A DNA stretch of 64,000 nt, from the NCBI GenBank assembly GCA_005116835.1, contig SWDM01000014.1, positions 1 through 64,000 on the forward strand, written 5' to 3'. The notes below the pieces were generated by a model. The model had not been told where the DNA came from, did not search any database, and was given only the letters and a program-made list of their open reading frames with translations. The position numbers and the translations under genes are program-made. The DNA comes from Nitrospira sp. (lineage in GTDB: Bacteria; Nitrospirota; Nitrospiria; Nitrospirales; Nitrospiraceae). Shown here in pieces: positions 27,529 to 36,693 of this stretch (the stretch's first letter is position 1; the number at the start of each line of letters is the position of its first letter).

Positions 27529-28170
27529 ATGAAGAACCCACTCCTTATTTTGGTCACCTGCTCGATCTTGGCAATCCCCAACGTCCTCCTCGCGGAACAG
27601 TTATCCCAGCCATTGATTCAAGGGGCGATGAAAGAGTGCCATGATGGCCGGGTCGCTCATGATCGGAGCAGCAAAGTCGGCCATTTCGAGAAGGGGCAAG
27701 CTCTGGGAGAACAAGCCGTGGCCTTGGACGATCGATCGGCTGAAGCCCACTTTTCTCTCTTCTGTAATTTGGGCGAACTATTGCGGATTGATGGAGAAGT
27801 AAGCATTACGTCGGTTATGGGTTTCCGCCGCATGACGAAAGAGCTGGACCGGACATTGGAACTCGCACCTGATCACCTTGACGCCCTGTCGGCAAAAGGA
27901 ACCTTCCTTCTCAGGCTGCCTTCCCTGCTTGGGGGAGACAGAGAAAATGGTGAGAAGCTCCTCCGGTATGTACTCCTGAAATCACCACAGTCGGTCAATG
28001 CCAGGCTCAGTTTAGCCAAGAGCTACTGTGCTAACGGTCGCCATAATGAGGCAATTTCACTCGCGTCCGAAGCGCTGAACCTCGCTCAAGCCCAACGACT
28101 AGATGACTTCACCCCTGAAGCGGAAAAAGTCTTGGCTCTCCTCCAGGCAAATAGCCCCAAGGTAAATTAG
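27529..28170 (+). CDS. Exported TPR-like protein
   Basis: 213 residues from the ATG at 27529. A hydrophobic signal peptide (1-22, ending VLLAE) is followed by helix pairs with TPR-like spacing (HFEKGQALGEQAVALDDRSAEAHF, LAPDHLDALSAKGTFLL, and RHNEAISLASEALNLA in parts). Probably a periplasmic scaffold. No enzymatic motif seen. Confidence 0.7.
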   Translation: MKNPLLILVTCSILAIPNVLLAEQLSQPLIQGAMKECHDGRVAHDRSSKVGHFEKGQALGEQAVALDDRSAEAHFSLFCNLGELLRIDGEVSITSVMGFRRMTKELDRTLELAPDHLDALSAKGTFLLRLPSLLGGDRENGEKLLRYVLLKSPQSVNARLSLAKSYCANGRHNEAISLASEALNLAQAQRLDDFTPEAEKVLALLQANSPKVN

Positions 28171-28349
28171 TCTCTCTTTCCTTACCCAGGCCTCCTTCCT
28201 GGCACCAGGCGGCAAATCATGCTATCTTGGGCTCCGTTTGGAAGCGTCATCGGTCAATCGTCGACCTTGTCGTCTTACGATCAATGATTGACGAGAACAA
28301 CAAGAGGCCACATCGATTCGACTAGCTGCAGCGAGGAGCAAGCACAACT

Positions 28350-29129
28350 ATGTTACTGACTGGCAAGAAGGGACTGATTATCGGTGTAGCGAACAAGCAC
28401 AGTATTGCTTGGGCCATTGCCCAATCGGCAGCAGGCCAAGGGGCACAACTCATTTTTAACTATCAGAATGAGCGGCTGAGAGAAAACGTCGAGGAACTCG
28501 TTGCTACTATGCCTGGCGCGAAAGCGTTCCCCTGCGACGTAGGAGACGACGCTCAAATCGCCGCCTTGATACAGCAAGTGCAAAAAGAGGCCGGCACACT
28601 TGATTTCCTGGTCCATTCGGTCGCGTTCGCGCCGCGCGAAGAACTCACGGGCCAGTTCGTGAATACCTCGCGTCAGGGCTTTGCGATGGCATTGGACGTC
28701 AGCGCCTATTCACTCGTTGCCGTGACAAAGGCAGCCTTGCCGTTGATGACCAACGGCGGCTCCGTCGTCACTTTGACCTATCTCGGGGCAGAGCGGGTGG
28801 TGCCCCACTACAACGTCATGGGGGTGGCAAAGGCCGCGCTCGAAGCGACGGTTCGCTATCTCGCCCATGACCTCGGTCCCAAGAATATCCGTGTGAATGC
28901 CATCTCCGCAGGCCCTATCAAGACTCTGGCGGCACGCGGTGTCTCTGGGATCAGCAAGATGGTGGATCACCATCGGGAGTTCGCGCCTCTCCGTCGGGCG
29001 ACGGAACAAGGCGAAGTCGGCGATACGGCATTGTTTCTGGTCAGTCCGTTAGGACGTGGAATTACGGGAGAAGTGATTTACGTCGATGGTGGCTATCACA
29101 TTCTCGGATCGTTGGCGGCCGCGGAATGA
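28350..29129 (+). CDS. fabI: Enoyl-[acyl-carrier-protein] reductase (NADH)
   Basis: 259 residues. Short-chain dehydrogenase fold with the FabI-type start GKKGLIIGVANKHSIAWAIA, the YNVMGVAKAALE active-site Tyr-x6-Lys, and the end EVIYVDGGYHILG. It reduces trans-2-enoyl-ACP in the last step of each fatty acid elongation cycle. Single gene; a hairpin at 29257-29292 separates it from the convergent HU gene. Confidence 0.95.
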   Translation: MLLTGKKGLIIGVANKHSIAWAIAQSAAGQGAQLIFNYQNERLRENVEELVATMPGAKAFPCDVGDDAQIAALIQQVQKEAGTLDFLVHSVAFAPREELTGQFVNTSRQGFAMALDVSAYSLVAVTKAALPLMTNGGSVVTLTYLGAERVVPHYNVMGVAKAALEATVRYLAHDLGPKNIRVNAISAGPIKTLAARGVSGISKMVDHHREFAPLRRATEQGEVGDTALFLVSPLGRGITGEVIYVDGGYHILGSLAAAE

Positions 29130-29256
29130 TGTGAAGGTACGTTGAAAGCACTTCAGGGTATTTTAATCTGATGAATGGATACTCTGAGCTTTCTACGGAT
29201 CAGCGGCTCAACCGATCTATGTTTCTCGGTAGGCGGCTACGCTGAAATGCAAAAGA

Positions 29257-29292
29257 GAAGGGAGCATATCCCAAATAGCATATGCCCCCTTC
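29257..29292 (-). terminator. Terminator hairpin of the HU gene
   Basis: Thirteen-base stem with one mismatch (29257-29269 against 29280-29292, centred on GCATAT/ATATGC), loop of ten. Reading the minus strand, it is followed by CTCTTTTGC. It lies about 30 bases beyond the HU stop codon. Confidence 0.55.
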
Positions 29293-29321
29293 CCTCTCGC
29301 TGTTCCGATGGTCGTAAGACG

Positions 29322-29594
29322 TTACCTGACCGCTGACTTCAAGATCTTCCCTGCCGAGAACTTGGGGACTCTGGCCGCGGGAATTCTCAGCGCTTCACCG
29401 GTCCTGGGGTTCCGGCCCAGCCGGGCCTTCCGTCTGGCTACGGTAAAGGTTCCAAAGTTCACCAATGATACGCGTTGTCCCTTTTTCAGGGATGTGGTCA
29501 CAGCCCCGGTGAAAGCCTGTAACGCTGTGCCTGCCGCAACTTTCGTGATGCCGGCTGATGCCGCCATCTTCGCGATCAGTTCCTCTTTTGTCAT
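29322..29594 (-). CDS. HU family DNA-binding protein
   Basis: 90 residues, full HU length. MTKEELIAKMAASAGITK start, then VNFGTFTVARRKARLGRNPRTGE, the DNA-binding arm signature. It bends and compacts DNA. The start at 29594 is fixed by AGGAGG seven bases upstream; the longer frame to 29642 is not. It is transcribed in the same direction as the Fis-type gene 105 bases upstream. Confidence 0.95.
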   Translation of the reverse strand: MTKEELIAKMAASAGITKVAAGTALQAFTGAVTTSLKKGQRVSLVNFGTFTVARRKARLGRNPRTGEALRIPAARVPKFSAGKILKSAVR

Positions 29595-29698
29595 CGAGCA
29601 CCTCCTGTTATTAGGTTGAACTGCGTAATCCCCTGCCACCACCGATCGCTGTCACCGCATACATTCCCACGAATCTAGTGTTCGAAACATCCGGCGCA

Positions 29699-30289
29699 TC
29701 AGACCTCACGCGCATGTGCGTGACGGTTCCGTTTCACCGGGATGTGTAAGTCATGGATCTTTTTCCTGAGGGTATTTCGATTCAGGCCTAGTAGTTGTGC
29801 TGCTTGGATCTGGTTGCCTCTGGTTTCCTGGAGCGCTTTGGTAATCAAGGGCCGTTCAATGGCATTGATCAACATAGGATGCAGGTTCCGTCCCGACCCA
29901 TCGCGCATCCCTTTCACAAAATCCCCCATCTTCCATTCGAGATAGTCCTCCAAGGACAGGGCTTCCTTTTTACTCGCTCCCGCAGCATTCTGTCGGGCCA
30001 TTACCTGCATGAGCTTTGAGGTTCGTTTCAGTACGGATCGGGATCCGGTGATGACCAATGTGTGGGAGTGGTCAATGTTGGTGGGGATGGCGGTGGTTCC
30101 GTCGGATGAGCCTGGTTTCACTTCGACAATGACCGCGTCAAACGGGCGACGAGCCAGATCCTTCGGCAGCGTGGAGGCGTATTTCGCTCCGGTTACGGTG
30201 GCATCTTTGAACGCATGCTTAAAGTGACTCTGGATGTCGGGGTCACCGCTGAGCACTAAAATATTGTAGACGGACGACGTAATCGACAT
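29699..30289 (-). CDS. Fis-type transcriptional regulator with degenerate receiver domain
   Basis: 196 residues from the ATG at 30289 (GGAG seven bases upstream). Residues 8-100 resemble a response-regulator receiver (NILVLSGDPDIQ, FDAVIVEVKPG), but the phosphoacceptor Asp is replaced by Glu56. The C-terminus LLGLNRNTLRKKIHDLHI is a Fis-type helix-turn-helix. No AAA+ domain is present, so it does not activate sigma-54 itself. A Glu in this position may mimic phosphorylation. Target genes unknown; next to the HU gene. Confidence 0.75.
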   Translation of the reverse strand: MSITSSVYNILVLSGDPDIQSHFKHAFKDATVTGAKYASTLPKDLARRPFDAVIVEVKPGSSDGTTAIPTNIDHSHTLVITGSRSVLKRTSKLMQVMARQNAAGASKKEALSLEDYLEWKMGDFVKGMRDGSGRNLHPMLINAIERPLITKALQETRGNQIQAAQLLGLNRNTLRKKIHDLHIPVKRNRHAHAREV

Positions 30290-30805
30290 GCACGCTCCAG
30301 GGAACGTTGGGAAAGAGGTGCGGATTATTGCCCAGAGCCAATTTGATGTCAACCAAGAAAATAGAGAGGAGGCGGCGACATGTGGCTCTAATAGAGGAGC
30401 TAAGATGATTTTCTCTTCGCAGGCAAGTAGCATTTCTTGCAAAAAATTGGGGCAATATCTTGCTCAAGACATTGCTCTGCTCGGATGGTTTGCGTTCAGG
30501 GAATCTCGCACGACCAAGATAACAACAGACTCAAATCTCTTGGCAGGTTTGTTTTGGTTCCTGAAGCAACGGCCCTGAAATAGGCAGTGGGATCCGTAGC
30601 AGTACGAGAAAATAGTCGGGGCGCGAGAGATTGGCTGAAGGAGTGTGGTGTGAGGTTCTCGGGCTTCCACCCCAACCCCCTGATCGTGTTGTCATGTGCA
30701 TCATGCGTTGCTGCATGACGGTCTGTGGCTTGACTTGTTGGCGAGCTGTTTAATCAACATTATTAGATTAGGGCTACACCCTCCGCCTGCTCAGAGAGTG
30801 GTCGC

Positions 30806-30835
30806 TTGACAGCAGAGTCTGGCGGAGAGTATAAA
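30806..30835 (+). promoter_or_regulatory. Sigma-70-like promoter of the cys operon
   Basis: TTGACA (30806-30811), 18 bases, TATAAA (30830-30835). Both boxes are near consensus. The rrf2 ATG is at 30874. Confidence 0.6.
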
Positions 30836-30851
30836 GCAAAAAGCAATTTCA

Positions 30852-30865
30852 ATTCCTACCGGAAT
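30852..30865 (+). promoter_or_regulatory. Palindrome in the rrf2 leader, possible operator
   Basis: ATTCC (30852-30856), TACC, GGAAT (30861-30865), a perfect five-base inverted repeat just downstream of the expected transcription start and eight bases before the rrf2 ATG. A binding site for the Rrf2 protein itself would fit but is inferred. Confidence 0.35.
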
Positions 30866-30873
30866 AGTCGTGT

Positions 30874-31323
30874 ATGAAAGTATCGCTTAGGGCCACCTAT
30901 GGAATCATGGCGGCTGTCGATTTAGCCATGCATCTTGGTATAGCGCCGGTGCAAGCCAAGTCGATCGCACGTCGCCAAGCTATTCCTGCACGCTTTCTTG
31001 AGCAGGTCCTTCATGGGATGAAGAAGGCAGGCCTTGTATCGAGCCTTCGCGGAGCCCAGGGGGGGTATGTGCTGTCCAAGAAACCGTCGGAGGTGTCGCT
31101 CGTTGAGATCCTTGAGGCGCTTGACGGCCCACTCTCATATCCGAGCGGTGGAGCTGGTCGTGCCGAAGGGCGCCGACTCAGCAAACCGGAACTGCTGCTC
31201 GGGAAGGTCTGGGAACAGGTCCATCAAGCTGAGCGCCATGTGCTGGAGGCTATCAGTGTGGAAGAATTAGCCGGGCAGCAACGAGTGATCGAGCAAGAAC
31301 GGTCGCTGATGTATCACATTTGA
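30874..31323 (+). CDS. Rrf2 family transcriptional regulator
   Basis: 149 residues. Winged-helix Rrf2 core: IPARFLEQVLHGMKKAGLV and LRGAQGGYVLSKKPSEVSLVEILEALDGP when read in two parts. It contains no cysteine at all, so unlike IscR or NsrR it cannot ligate an iron-sulfur cluster through Cys. In this respect it resembles CymR, the cysteine-metabolism repressor. It opens the sulfate assimilation operon, seven bases before the sulfite reductase gene, and is probably its regulator. Confidence 0.88.
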   Translation: MKVSLRATYGIMAAVDLAMHLGIAPVQAKSIARRQAIPARFLEQVLHGMKKAGLVSSLRGAQGGYVLSKKPSEVSLVEILEALDGPLSYPSGGAGRAEGRRLSKPELLLGKVWEQVHQAERHVLEAISVEELAGQQRVIEQERSLMYHI

Positions 31324-31330
31324 GGTTACC

Positions 31331-33826
31331 ATGAGTCACGCACCAGCCAGCACGGTTCCCATCAAGACAGAGCCTATTTCGCCTGACATTCTTGAGGAAA
31401 TTGAGACATTCGAGGCCGAAGCCAGACGGATGGTTTCCGGCGATGTGTCGGGCGATCTGTTCAGGCCTTTCCGCCTTCAGTACGGCATTTACGGCCAGAG
31501 GCAAGCCGGTGTCCAGATGGTCCGAATCAAGATCCCCTTCGGGGGGCTGACGGCCAATCAGCTTCGTCGGGTCGCGGAACTCACCGAGCAATTTGCGACC
31601 GGCGTCGGGCATGTCACCACACGCCAGGACATCCAACTGCACTTTGTTGAACTCAAGGATGTGCCGGCCATCATGCGCGGGCTGGCTGAGGTCGGCTTGA
31701 CTACCAGAGAAGCGTGCGCCAACACGGTTCGTAATGTGACAGCCTGCCACCTTGCCGGGATCTGCCAAGGTGAAGTATTCGACGTCACCACTTACGCAAA
31801 AACCGTCGCGCTGCATCTCTTGCGGAATCCGCTCAACCAGAGCCTTCCACGCAAATTTAAAATTGCCTTTTCCGGCTGCAAACAGGACTGCGCGCTCACA
31901 CCGATTCACGATATCGGGCTTCTCGCCGCCAAGCGCGCGGATGGAGTCATTGGTTTTCGCATGGTTGTTGGTGGCGGCCTGGGCTCAGCCCCACGGATCG
32001 CGCAGGTGCTTCGTGACTTCACTCCGATGGACGAGCTCATCCCGAGTGTAGAAGCCGTGATTCGGGTATTCGACACCTTGGGCAATCGAAAAAACCGCAC
32101 GAAGGCCCGGATGAAGTTCGTCATCGAAAAGCTGGGCTTCGCGGAATTCAAGCGTCGCTGGGAAGAGGCCTACGTGTCGATGGGCCATGCCCGTCCGACC
32201 CATGAGCCCATCAAGTTGCTGCCCTATCCGGATGAGCCGATTCCCCTCATTATGCCGACGTCAAACGGTTCGAAGCGGGCGGTGGCGCAGACCAACGGGT
32301 CTGTAAACGGCGCGCCGACGGAGACACCCTTTGAGATGTGGCGACGAACGAATGTGGTGCGCCAGAAGCAAGAGGGCTATGTCGCCGCGGTAACCAAGTT
32401 ATTCATGGGCGATCTCACGACCGAACAGATGCTGCTCATTGCCGATCTCGCAGATCGTTACTCCAATGGCAACATTCGGACGACGATCAATCAAAACATG
32501 ATTATTCGATGGATTCCTGAGTCGCGCATCGCCGATCTCTATACCGACTTGGCCTCACAGGGGTTGGCCGATCCTGGCGCTGAATTGGTTGAAGATATTA
32601 TTGCCTGCCCTGGCACCGATACCTGCGGTTTGGGGATCACATCCTCCAAGGGGCTCGCGCGAGCTTTGGCAGAGGTATTCCCGGCTGGGCGGGTCCCCGA
32701 GGATTTGAAAGATGTGACGGTCAAGATCAGCGGGTGTCACAACTCCTGCGCACAGCACCATATCGCTACGATCGGTTTGCATGGAGTAGGGAAGCGAATC
32801 GGCGAGCATGTCGCGCCTTTCTATGAATTGCATTTGGGTGGACGGGTTAACGGGACGGCGAAGATCGGACAGATGGTCGTCAAGCTGCCGGCCAAGAGTG
32901 TATCGGCTGCGATTACGCACCTGATCGACGTCTATCGGCGCGACCGGCTCTCAGGCGAAGGGTTGCCTGCCTTCATCGATCGTGCGGGTAAGGTCAAGCT
33001 CAAGGATGAATTGATCCCCTACACCATCGTTCCGACCTTTCAAGATGACGCGACCTTCTACTACGACTGGGAAGGAGAAGCAGAGTTTGTCTTGGAGGAT
33101 CTCGGGCCAGGTGAATGTGCAGGTGGCGCGCTTGAAATGATCGAGAACGGCATTCTCGAAGCCGATCAAGAACTCTATCAGGCGAAACTGCTCGTCGATA
33201 ACCATCAGTATTCCGTGTCGGTCAACAAGTCTTATCGAGCGGTGTTAGCCGCTGCCAAGGCCTTGCTGGTCACGGAAGGACTTGAGCCATCGACGGATTC
33301 AGAAACCTTCATCGAGTTCGACAGCCGGATCGCGCAAAAGGGTATCGTGCCGATGATGTATCGGGAACTGAGGAGCCGGGTTGGCGATTTAGGGCCCAAA
33401 GACACAACGGGAGAATCGGCCCGCGACAAGATGGCCTTTGCCAAGGGGTTCGTCGATGCCTGTCGTGCCGCTACGGAGCAGATGGGCAAAGATCTGAAAT
33501 TGGCGCCAGTAGATAAGGCAGCGGTGGTCACGACCAAAGTGCCATCCGAGGTCAAGCCGGTAGTGGCTGCCGTGGCTGCGCCGGCTGCGTCTAGCGCGCC
33601 GGTCTACGATTTGCGCGGGGTTGCCTGTCCGATGAATTATGTGAAGACCAAGCTAAAGCTGGAGATGATGGATGCGGGTGAGCGTTTGGAAGTCTGGCTC
33701 GATGCGGGTGAGCCGATCAAGAATGTGCCGATGAGCTTGAAAAACGACGGGCATCTGTTGTTGCTGCAAGAACCACTCGAAGTCGCCGCCGAACATTATC
33801 GGATTTTGGTCGAAAAAGTTGAGTGA
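31331..33826 (+). CDS. Sulfite reductase hemoprotein with C-terminal TusA-like domain
   Basis: 831 residues. Two nitrite/sulfite reductase halves are present. Each has a full Cys set for a sirohaem-[4Fe-4S] site: C139-x5-C145 with C183-x3-C187, and C426-x5-C432 with C469-x3-C473. A helical, HEPN-like segment follows (about 605-715). The C-terminal 75 residues form a TusA/SirA-like sulfur-carrier domain with C766 in RGVACPMNY. The cys gene neighbours point to assimilatory sulfite reduction to sulfide. Nitrite as a substrate cannot be excluded by sequence. Unusual for having four pairs of cluster ligands. Confidence 0.85.
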   Translation: MSHAPASTVPIKTEPISPDILEEIETFEAEARRMVSGDVSGDLFRPFRLQYGIYGQRQAGVQMVRIKIPFGGLTANQLRRVAELTEQFATGVGHVTTRQDIQLHFVELKDVPAIMRGLAEVGLTTREACANTVRNVTACHLAGICQGEVFDVTTYAKTVALHLLRNPLNQSLPRKFKIAFSGCKQDCALTPIHDIGLLAAKRADGVIGFRMVVGGGLGSAPRIAQVLRDFTPMDELIPSVEAVIRVFDTLGNRKNRTKARMKFVIEKLGFAEFKRRWEEAYVSMGHARPTHEPIKLLPYPDEPIPLIMPTSNGSKRAVAQTNGSVNGAPTETPFEMWRRTNVVRQKQEGYVAAVTKLFMGDLTTEQMLLIADLADRYSNGNIRTTINQNMIIRWIPESRIADLYTDLASQGLADPGAELVEDIIACPGTDTCGLGITSSKGLARALAEVFPAGRVPEDLKDVTVKISGCHNSCAQHHIATIGLHGVGKRIGEHVAPFYELHLGGRVNGTAKIGQMVVKLPAKSVSAAITHLIDVYRRDRLSGEGLPAFIDRAGKVKLKDELIPYTIVPTFQDDATFYYDWEGEAEFVLEDLGPGECAGGALEMIENGILEADQELYQAKLLVDNHQYSVSVNKSYRAVLAAAKALLVTEGLEPSTDSETFIEFDSRIAQKGIVPMMYRELRSRVGDLGPKDTTGESARDKMAFAKGFVDACRAATEQMGKDLKLAPVDKAAVVTTKVPSEVKPVVAAVAAPAASSAPVYDLRGVACPMNYVKTKLKLEMMDAGERLEVWLDAGEPIKNVPMSLKNDGHLLLLQEPLEVAAEHYRILVEKVE

Positions 33827-33829
33827 GAA

Positions 33830-33923
33830 GGAGAGGCACCAGGATTAGTCTGTGCTCCCAGAACGCGCACGATGGGAATGTGCTCGTTCGATGGGCGCAG
33901 TGGACTAACCCTGATGCCTCTCC
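33830..33923. repeat. Palindromic repeat, family 2, copy 1
   Basis: GGAGAGGCA (33830-33838) pairs with TGCCTCTCC (33915-33923), and AGGATTAGTC pairs with GACTAACCCT with one mismatch. The centre (CTGTGCTC, AACGCGC, GTGCTCGTT, GCGCAGTGG) matches copy 2 at 47581. It lies between the sulfite reductase and cysH genes. Confidence 0.75.
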
Positions 33924-33955
33924 TAATGAAAGTGTGGAGGGGGAGAGAGGGTAGC

Positions 33956-34675
33956 GTGGAGAATAGAGAGCATTCAACTTTTATTGAGGAGCTTGCTGCC
34001 TGGGGTGAGTCGTTCGAGGCGAAGCAGCCGCAAGAGGTGCTGGTTGCTGCGATCGAACGGTATGTGCCGAAGATCGTGCTGGCTTGCAGTTTCGGAGCGG
34101 AAGACGTCGTGCTCTTGGACATGGTCCATCGCATTGATCCCTCCGTGCCGCTCTTTTATCTCGATACAGAGTTTCTCTTTCCAGAGACCTATGCCACGCG
34201 AGATCGCGTGATCGAACGGTATGGGTTGCAGCCTCAACAAGTGATGCAGGTGAAGTCGTTGCTCACGCCGGAGCAACAGGCAGCTCAGCATGGCGAGGCT
34301 TTGTGGGCGCGCCAGCCCGATCAATGTTGCGACCTGCGCAAAGTGGAACCACTCACGCGCGTGCTCAAGGGGTTCGATGCCTGGATTACCGGGATCAGAC
34401 GGGACCAGTCTCCTGCAAGGGCCAGTGCAAGACTGATCGAGTGGGACCAGAAGTTTCAGCTGGTGAAGGTCAATCCACTCGCGAAATGGACCTGGGAGGA
34501 TGTCTGGACTTACATTCGTGTCTATGAAGTGCCCTACAACGAATTGCATGACCGCAACTATCCCAGCATCGGCTGTACCTACTGTACGAGTCCTGTGATG
34601 CCAGGCGAAGATTCCCGCGCGGGGCGGTGGAAAAATTTTACTAAGACCGAATGCGGGCTACACAAGGCTTCGTAA
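33956..34675 (+). CDS. cysH: Adenylyl-sulfate reductase (thioredoxin-dependent), CysH family
   Basis: 239 residues from the GTG at 33956; an open frame reaches 33872, but that part overlaps repeat family 2. It has the PP-loop ACSFGAEDVVLLDM and both Cys pairs, CC in QCCDLRK and CxxC in GCTYC, plus the late ECGLH motif. Presence of the CC/CxxC set, which binds [4Fe-4S], marks the APS-reducing rather than PAPS-reducing type. It reduces activated sulfate to sulfite for the enzyme encoded upstream. Its stop overlaps the next start by one base. Confidence 0.88.
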   Translation: MENREHSTFIEELAAWGESFEAKQPQEVLVAAIERYVPKIVLACSFGAEDVVLLDMVHRIDPSVPLFYLDTEFLFPETYATRDRVIERYGLQPQQVMQVKSLLTPEQQAAQHGEALWARQPDQCCDLRKVEPLTRVLKGFDAWITGIRRDQSPARASARLIEWDQKFQLVKVNPLAKWTWEDVWTYIRVYEVPYNELHDRNYPSIGCTYCTSPVMPGEDSRAGRWKNFTKTECGLHKAS

Positions 34676-35736
34676 TGTCGATGCAGGAATTCATTGCCAA
34701 GATTGCCAAGGGGCCACGAGCGGCCAAGGATCTCACCTGGGACGAAGCAAAACGGGCGATGAAATTTCTCATCGAAGGAGAGGCCACGCAAGCGCAGGTG
34801 GGGGCTTTTCTCGTGGCGATGCGGATCAAGATGGAATCCGTCACCGAACTGGCCTCGATGACCGCGACCGCCCGCTCCTATGTGGCGCCTGTGCCTATCC
34901 CTCGTGAACTCGGCGTCGTCGATCTGCCGAGCTACGCGGGGAAACAAGACACCTTCCATGCCCTTGCCGCCGCCGCCGTGATAGCTGCATCGGCAGGGGC
35001 GTCGGTGTTGATGCACGGGTATGACGGGATTCCCGGTCGAGCGGGGAATGCCGGGGTGCTCAAGGCCTTGGGCCTGCCGGTTGAGATGGATCCAAAAGCA
35101 GCGGCAGAGGCCGTGACGCGGCACGGATTCGCCTATCTCGACATCGCGCTCTACCACCCTCCGATCTATCGTTATTTAGAGATGCGCCAAGAGTTGGGAG
35201 CGCGGAACGTCTTTCATCCGATTGCGCGGCTCTTGAATCCGGCACGCGCCTTGTCGCAGGTCGTCGGCCTGTCCCATCCTCCCCATTTTGAAAAGACGGC
35301 AGAGGTATTGCGGATGCTCGCGTGTCCGCGCGCACTGGTGGTCAGTGGCGTTGAAGGCGATCCTGAGCTATCGATTGCCGGCCTCACAAGGGTGTTGGAA
35401 TTACGAGATGAACGGATTACGCCCCTCTCGTTCGCATCGAAAGATGTTGGATTGCCGCTCGGTACGCCACGAGATATGGCTGGGTTTCCGTCGAACCAGC
35501 GAGATAAGGAAGCGGATCTGCTCCGACGGATTCTCCACAATCAAGTGCCTGGCGGATCTTCCAATTGGGTGGTGATGAACGCAGCATTGATTCTGTACGC
35601 CGCAGGCAAAGGGACGACATGGGCAGCTTGCGTCCCGCTGGCGCGTCGAGCGCTTGAAGAAGGAGCGGCGGCACGTAAGCTGGAGGAGTTGACTCAGGAG
35701 CCGGTGGGTATTGGTGTCACCGGACGAACACATTGA
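34675..35736 (+). CDS. Anthranilate phosphoribosyltransferase-like protein (TrpD2/YbiB type)
   Basis: 353 residues. It shows the TrpD fold: [42 protein letters not shown] and the late [20 protein letters not shown]. The GTGGD phosphate loop of true TrpD (Pro-Gly-rich in this family) is replaced, as in TrpD2/YbiB proteins, which bind nucleic acid or have unknown substrates. It is tightly packed between cysH and cysD, so a role linked to sulfur assimilation is possible. Tryptophan synthesis is unlikely in this context. Confidence 0.8.
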   Translation: MSMQEFIAKIAKGPRAAKDLTWDEAKRAMKFLIEGEATQAQVGAFLVAMRIKMESVTELASMTATARSYVAPVPIPRELGVVDLPSYAGKQDTFHALAAAAVIAASAGASVLMHGYDGIPGRAGNAGVLKALGLPVEMDPKAAAEAVTRHGFAYLDIALYHPPIYRYLEMRQELGARNVFHPIARLLNPARALSQVVGLSHPPHFEKTAEVLRMLACPRALVVSGVEGDPELSIAGLTRVLELRDERITPLSFASKDVGLPLGTPRDMAGFPSNQRDKEADLLRRILHNQVPGGSSNWVVMNAALILYAAGKGTTWAACVPLARRALEEGAAARKLEELTQEPVGIGVTGRTH

Positions 35737-35758
35737 CCATAACGAGGGGATCGAGACC

Positions 35759-36556
35759 GTGCAACATCTTCGTCATCTAGAAGACCAAAGTGTCTACATT
35801 CTTCGGGAAGCCTATAAGCATTTTGACAACCTGGGCATGCTCTGGTCGATGGGGAAGGATTCGACCGTGTTGCTGTGGTTGGCCAGAAAGGCCTTTTTCG
35901 GCCATGTCCCATTTCCGCTCCTGCACGTCGACACGAGTTATAAAATTCCCGCCATGATTGAATATCGCGATCGCGTGGCCCGTGAGTGGGGCCTCAAGTT
36001 GGTCGTGGGGCAAAACAAGGAAGCGCTTGCGGCTGGGATGAACCATACACTGGGCCGCGTGACCTGCTGTACGGCCTTGAAAACCAACGGGCTAAAACAA
36101 TTGATCGAGCAAAAGGGCTATACCGGGATCATCCTCGGTGTGCGCGCAGATGAGGAAGGAACGAGAGCCAAGGAGCGCTACTTCTCGCCCCGTGACAAGC
36201 ATGGCGATTGGGATTTCCGCGATCAGCCGCCGGAGCTCTGGGATCAATTCAAGACGACCTTTCCGCCAGGAACACACATCCGAATCCATCCGCTCCTGGA
36301 CTGGACGGAAATCAACATCTGGGAGTACATCAAGTACGAAAACATTCCCTTCATCGATCTCTATCTCGACAAGGGGGAGGGAACTCGCTATCGCAGTCTC
36401 GGCTGCGCGCCCTGCACGACGCCGATTAAGTCGACGGCAAAGTCCGTAGACGACATCCTCGAGGAGTTGCGACACACCACGGTGGCGGAGCGATCAGGCC
36501 GTGCGCAGGATGAAGGGCGTGGGATGGAGCTCCTCCGCAAAGACGGGTACATGTAG
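35759..36556 (+). CDS. cysD: Sulfate adenylyltransferase subunit 2
   Basis: 265 residues from the GTG at 35759, chosen for GAGGGG eight bases upstream; the frame is open to 35711. The PP-loop [17 protein letters not shown] is near the N-terminus, followed by [20 protein letters not shown]. Together with CysN it forms APS from ATP and sulfate. The palindromic repeat at 36560-36684 separates it from cysNC. Confidence 0.93.
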   Translation: MQHLRHLEDQSVYILREAYKHFDNLGMLWSMGKDSTVLLWLARKAFFGHVPFPLLHVDTSYKIPAMIEYRDRVAREWGLKLVVGQNKEALAAGMNHTLGRVTCCTALKTNGLKQLIEQKGYTGIILGVRADEEGTRAKERYFSPRDKHGDWDFRDQPPELWDQFKTTFPPGTHIRIHPLLDWTEINIWEYIKYENIPFIDLYLDKGEGTRYRSLGCAPCTTPIKSTAKSVDDILEELRHTTVAERSGRAQDEGRGMELLRKDGYM

Positions 36557-36559
36557 CGG

Positions 36560-36684
36560 CAGAATGTTGAAACAGACATCCAGCTTCGTTCTCGGTCGCG
36601 TGCCTCCCTGCGACGTACCGCAAGGGTACGCCTCAGTCGTCCCGCTTCCTGCGGCCTTGCTGGGCTGCCTGTTTGAACATTCTG
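36560..36684. repeat. Long palindromic repeat, family 1, copy A
   Basis: Outer arms AGAATGTTGAAACAG (36561-36575) and CTGTTTGAACATTCT (36669-36683) are near-perfect complements. Inside are CAGCTTCGTTCTCGG, GTACCGCAAGGGTACGCCTC and CTGCGGCCTTGCTGG, shared with the other copies. It fills the cysD-cysNC gap and ends at the cysN ribosome site (GGAG, 36684-36687). Confidence 0.8.
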
Positions 36685-36693
36685 GAGTCTAAA

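Larger units (their letters stand above)
30290..30873. other. Intergenic region between divergent regulator genes
   Basis: 584 bases without a supported gene; the short frames in it lack ribosome sites and family signatures. It must carry the promoter of the Fis-type gene (minus) and the promoter of the rrf2-sulfite reductase operon (plus), the latter visible at 30806-30835. Confidence 0.5.

Noticed and set aside
31331-33826. Call as assimilatory nitrite reductase NirA
   Set aside because: Protein family alone allows it, but operon partners cysH, cysD and cysNC favour sulfite. Kept as a stated alternative.
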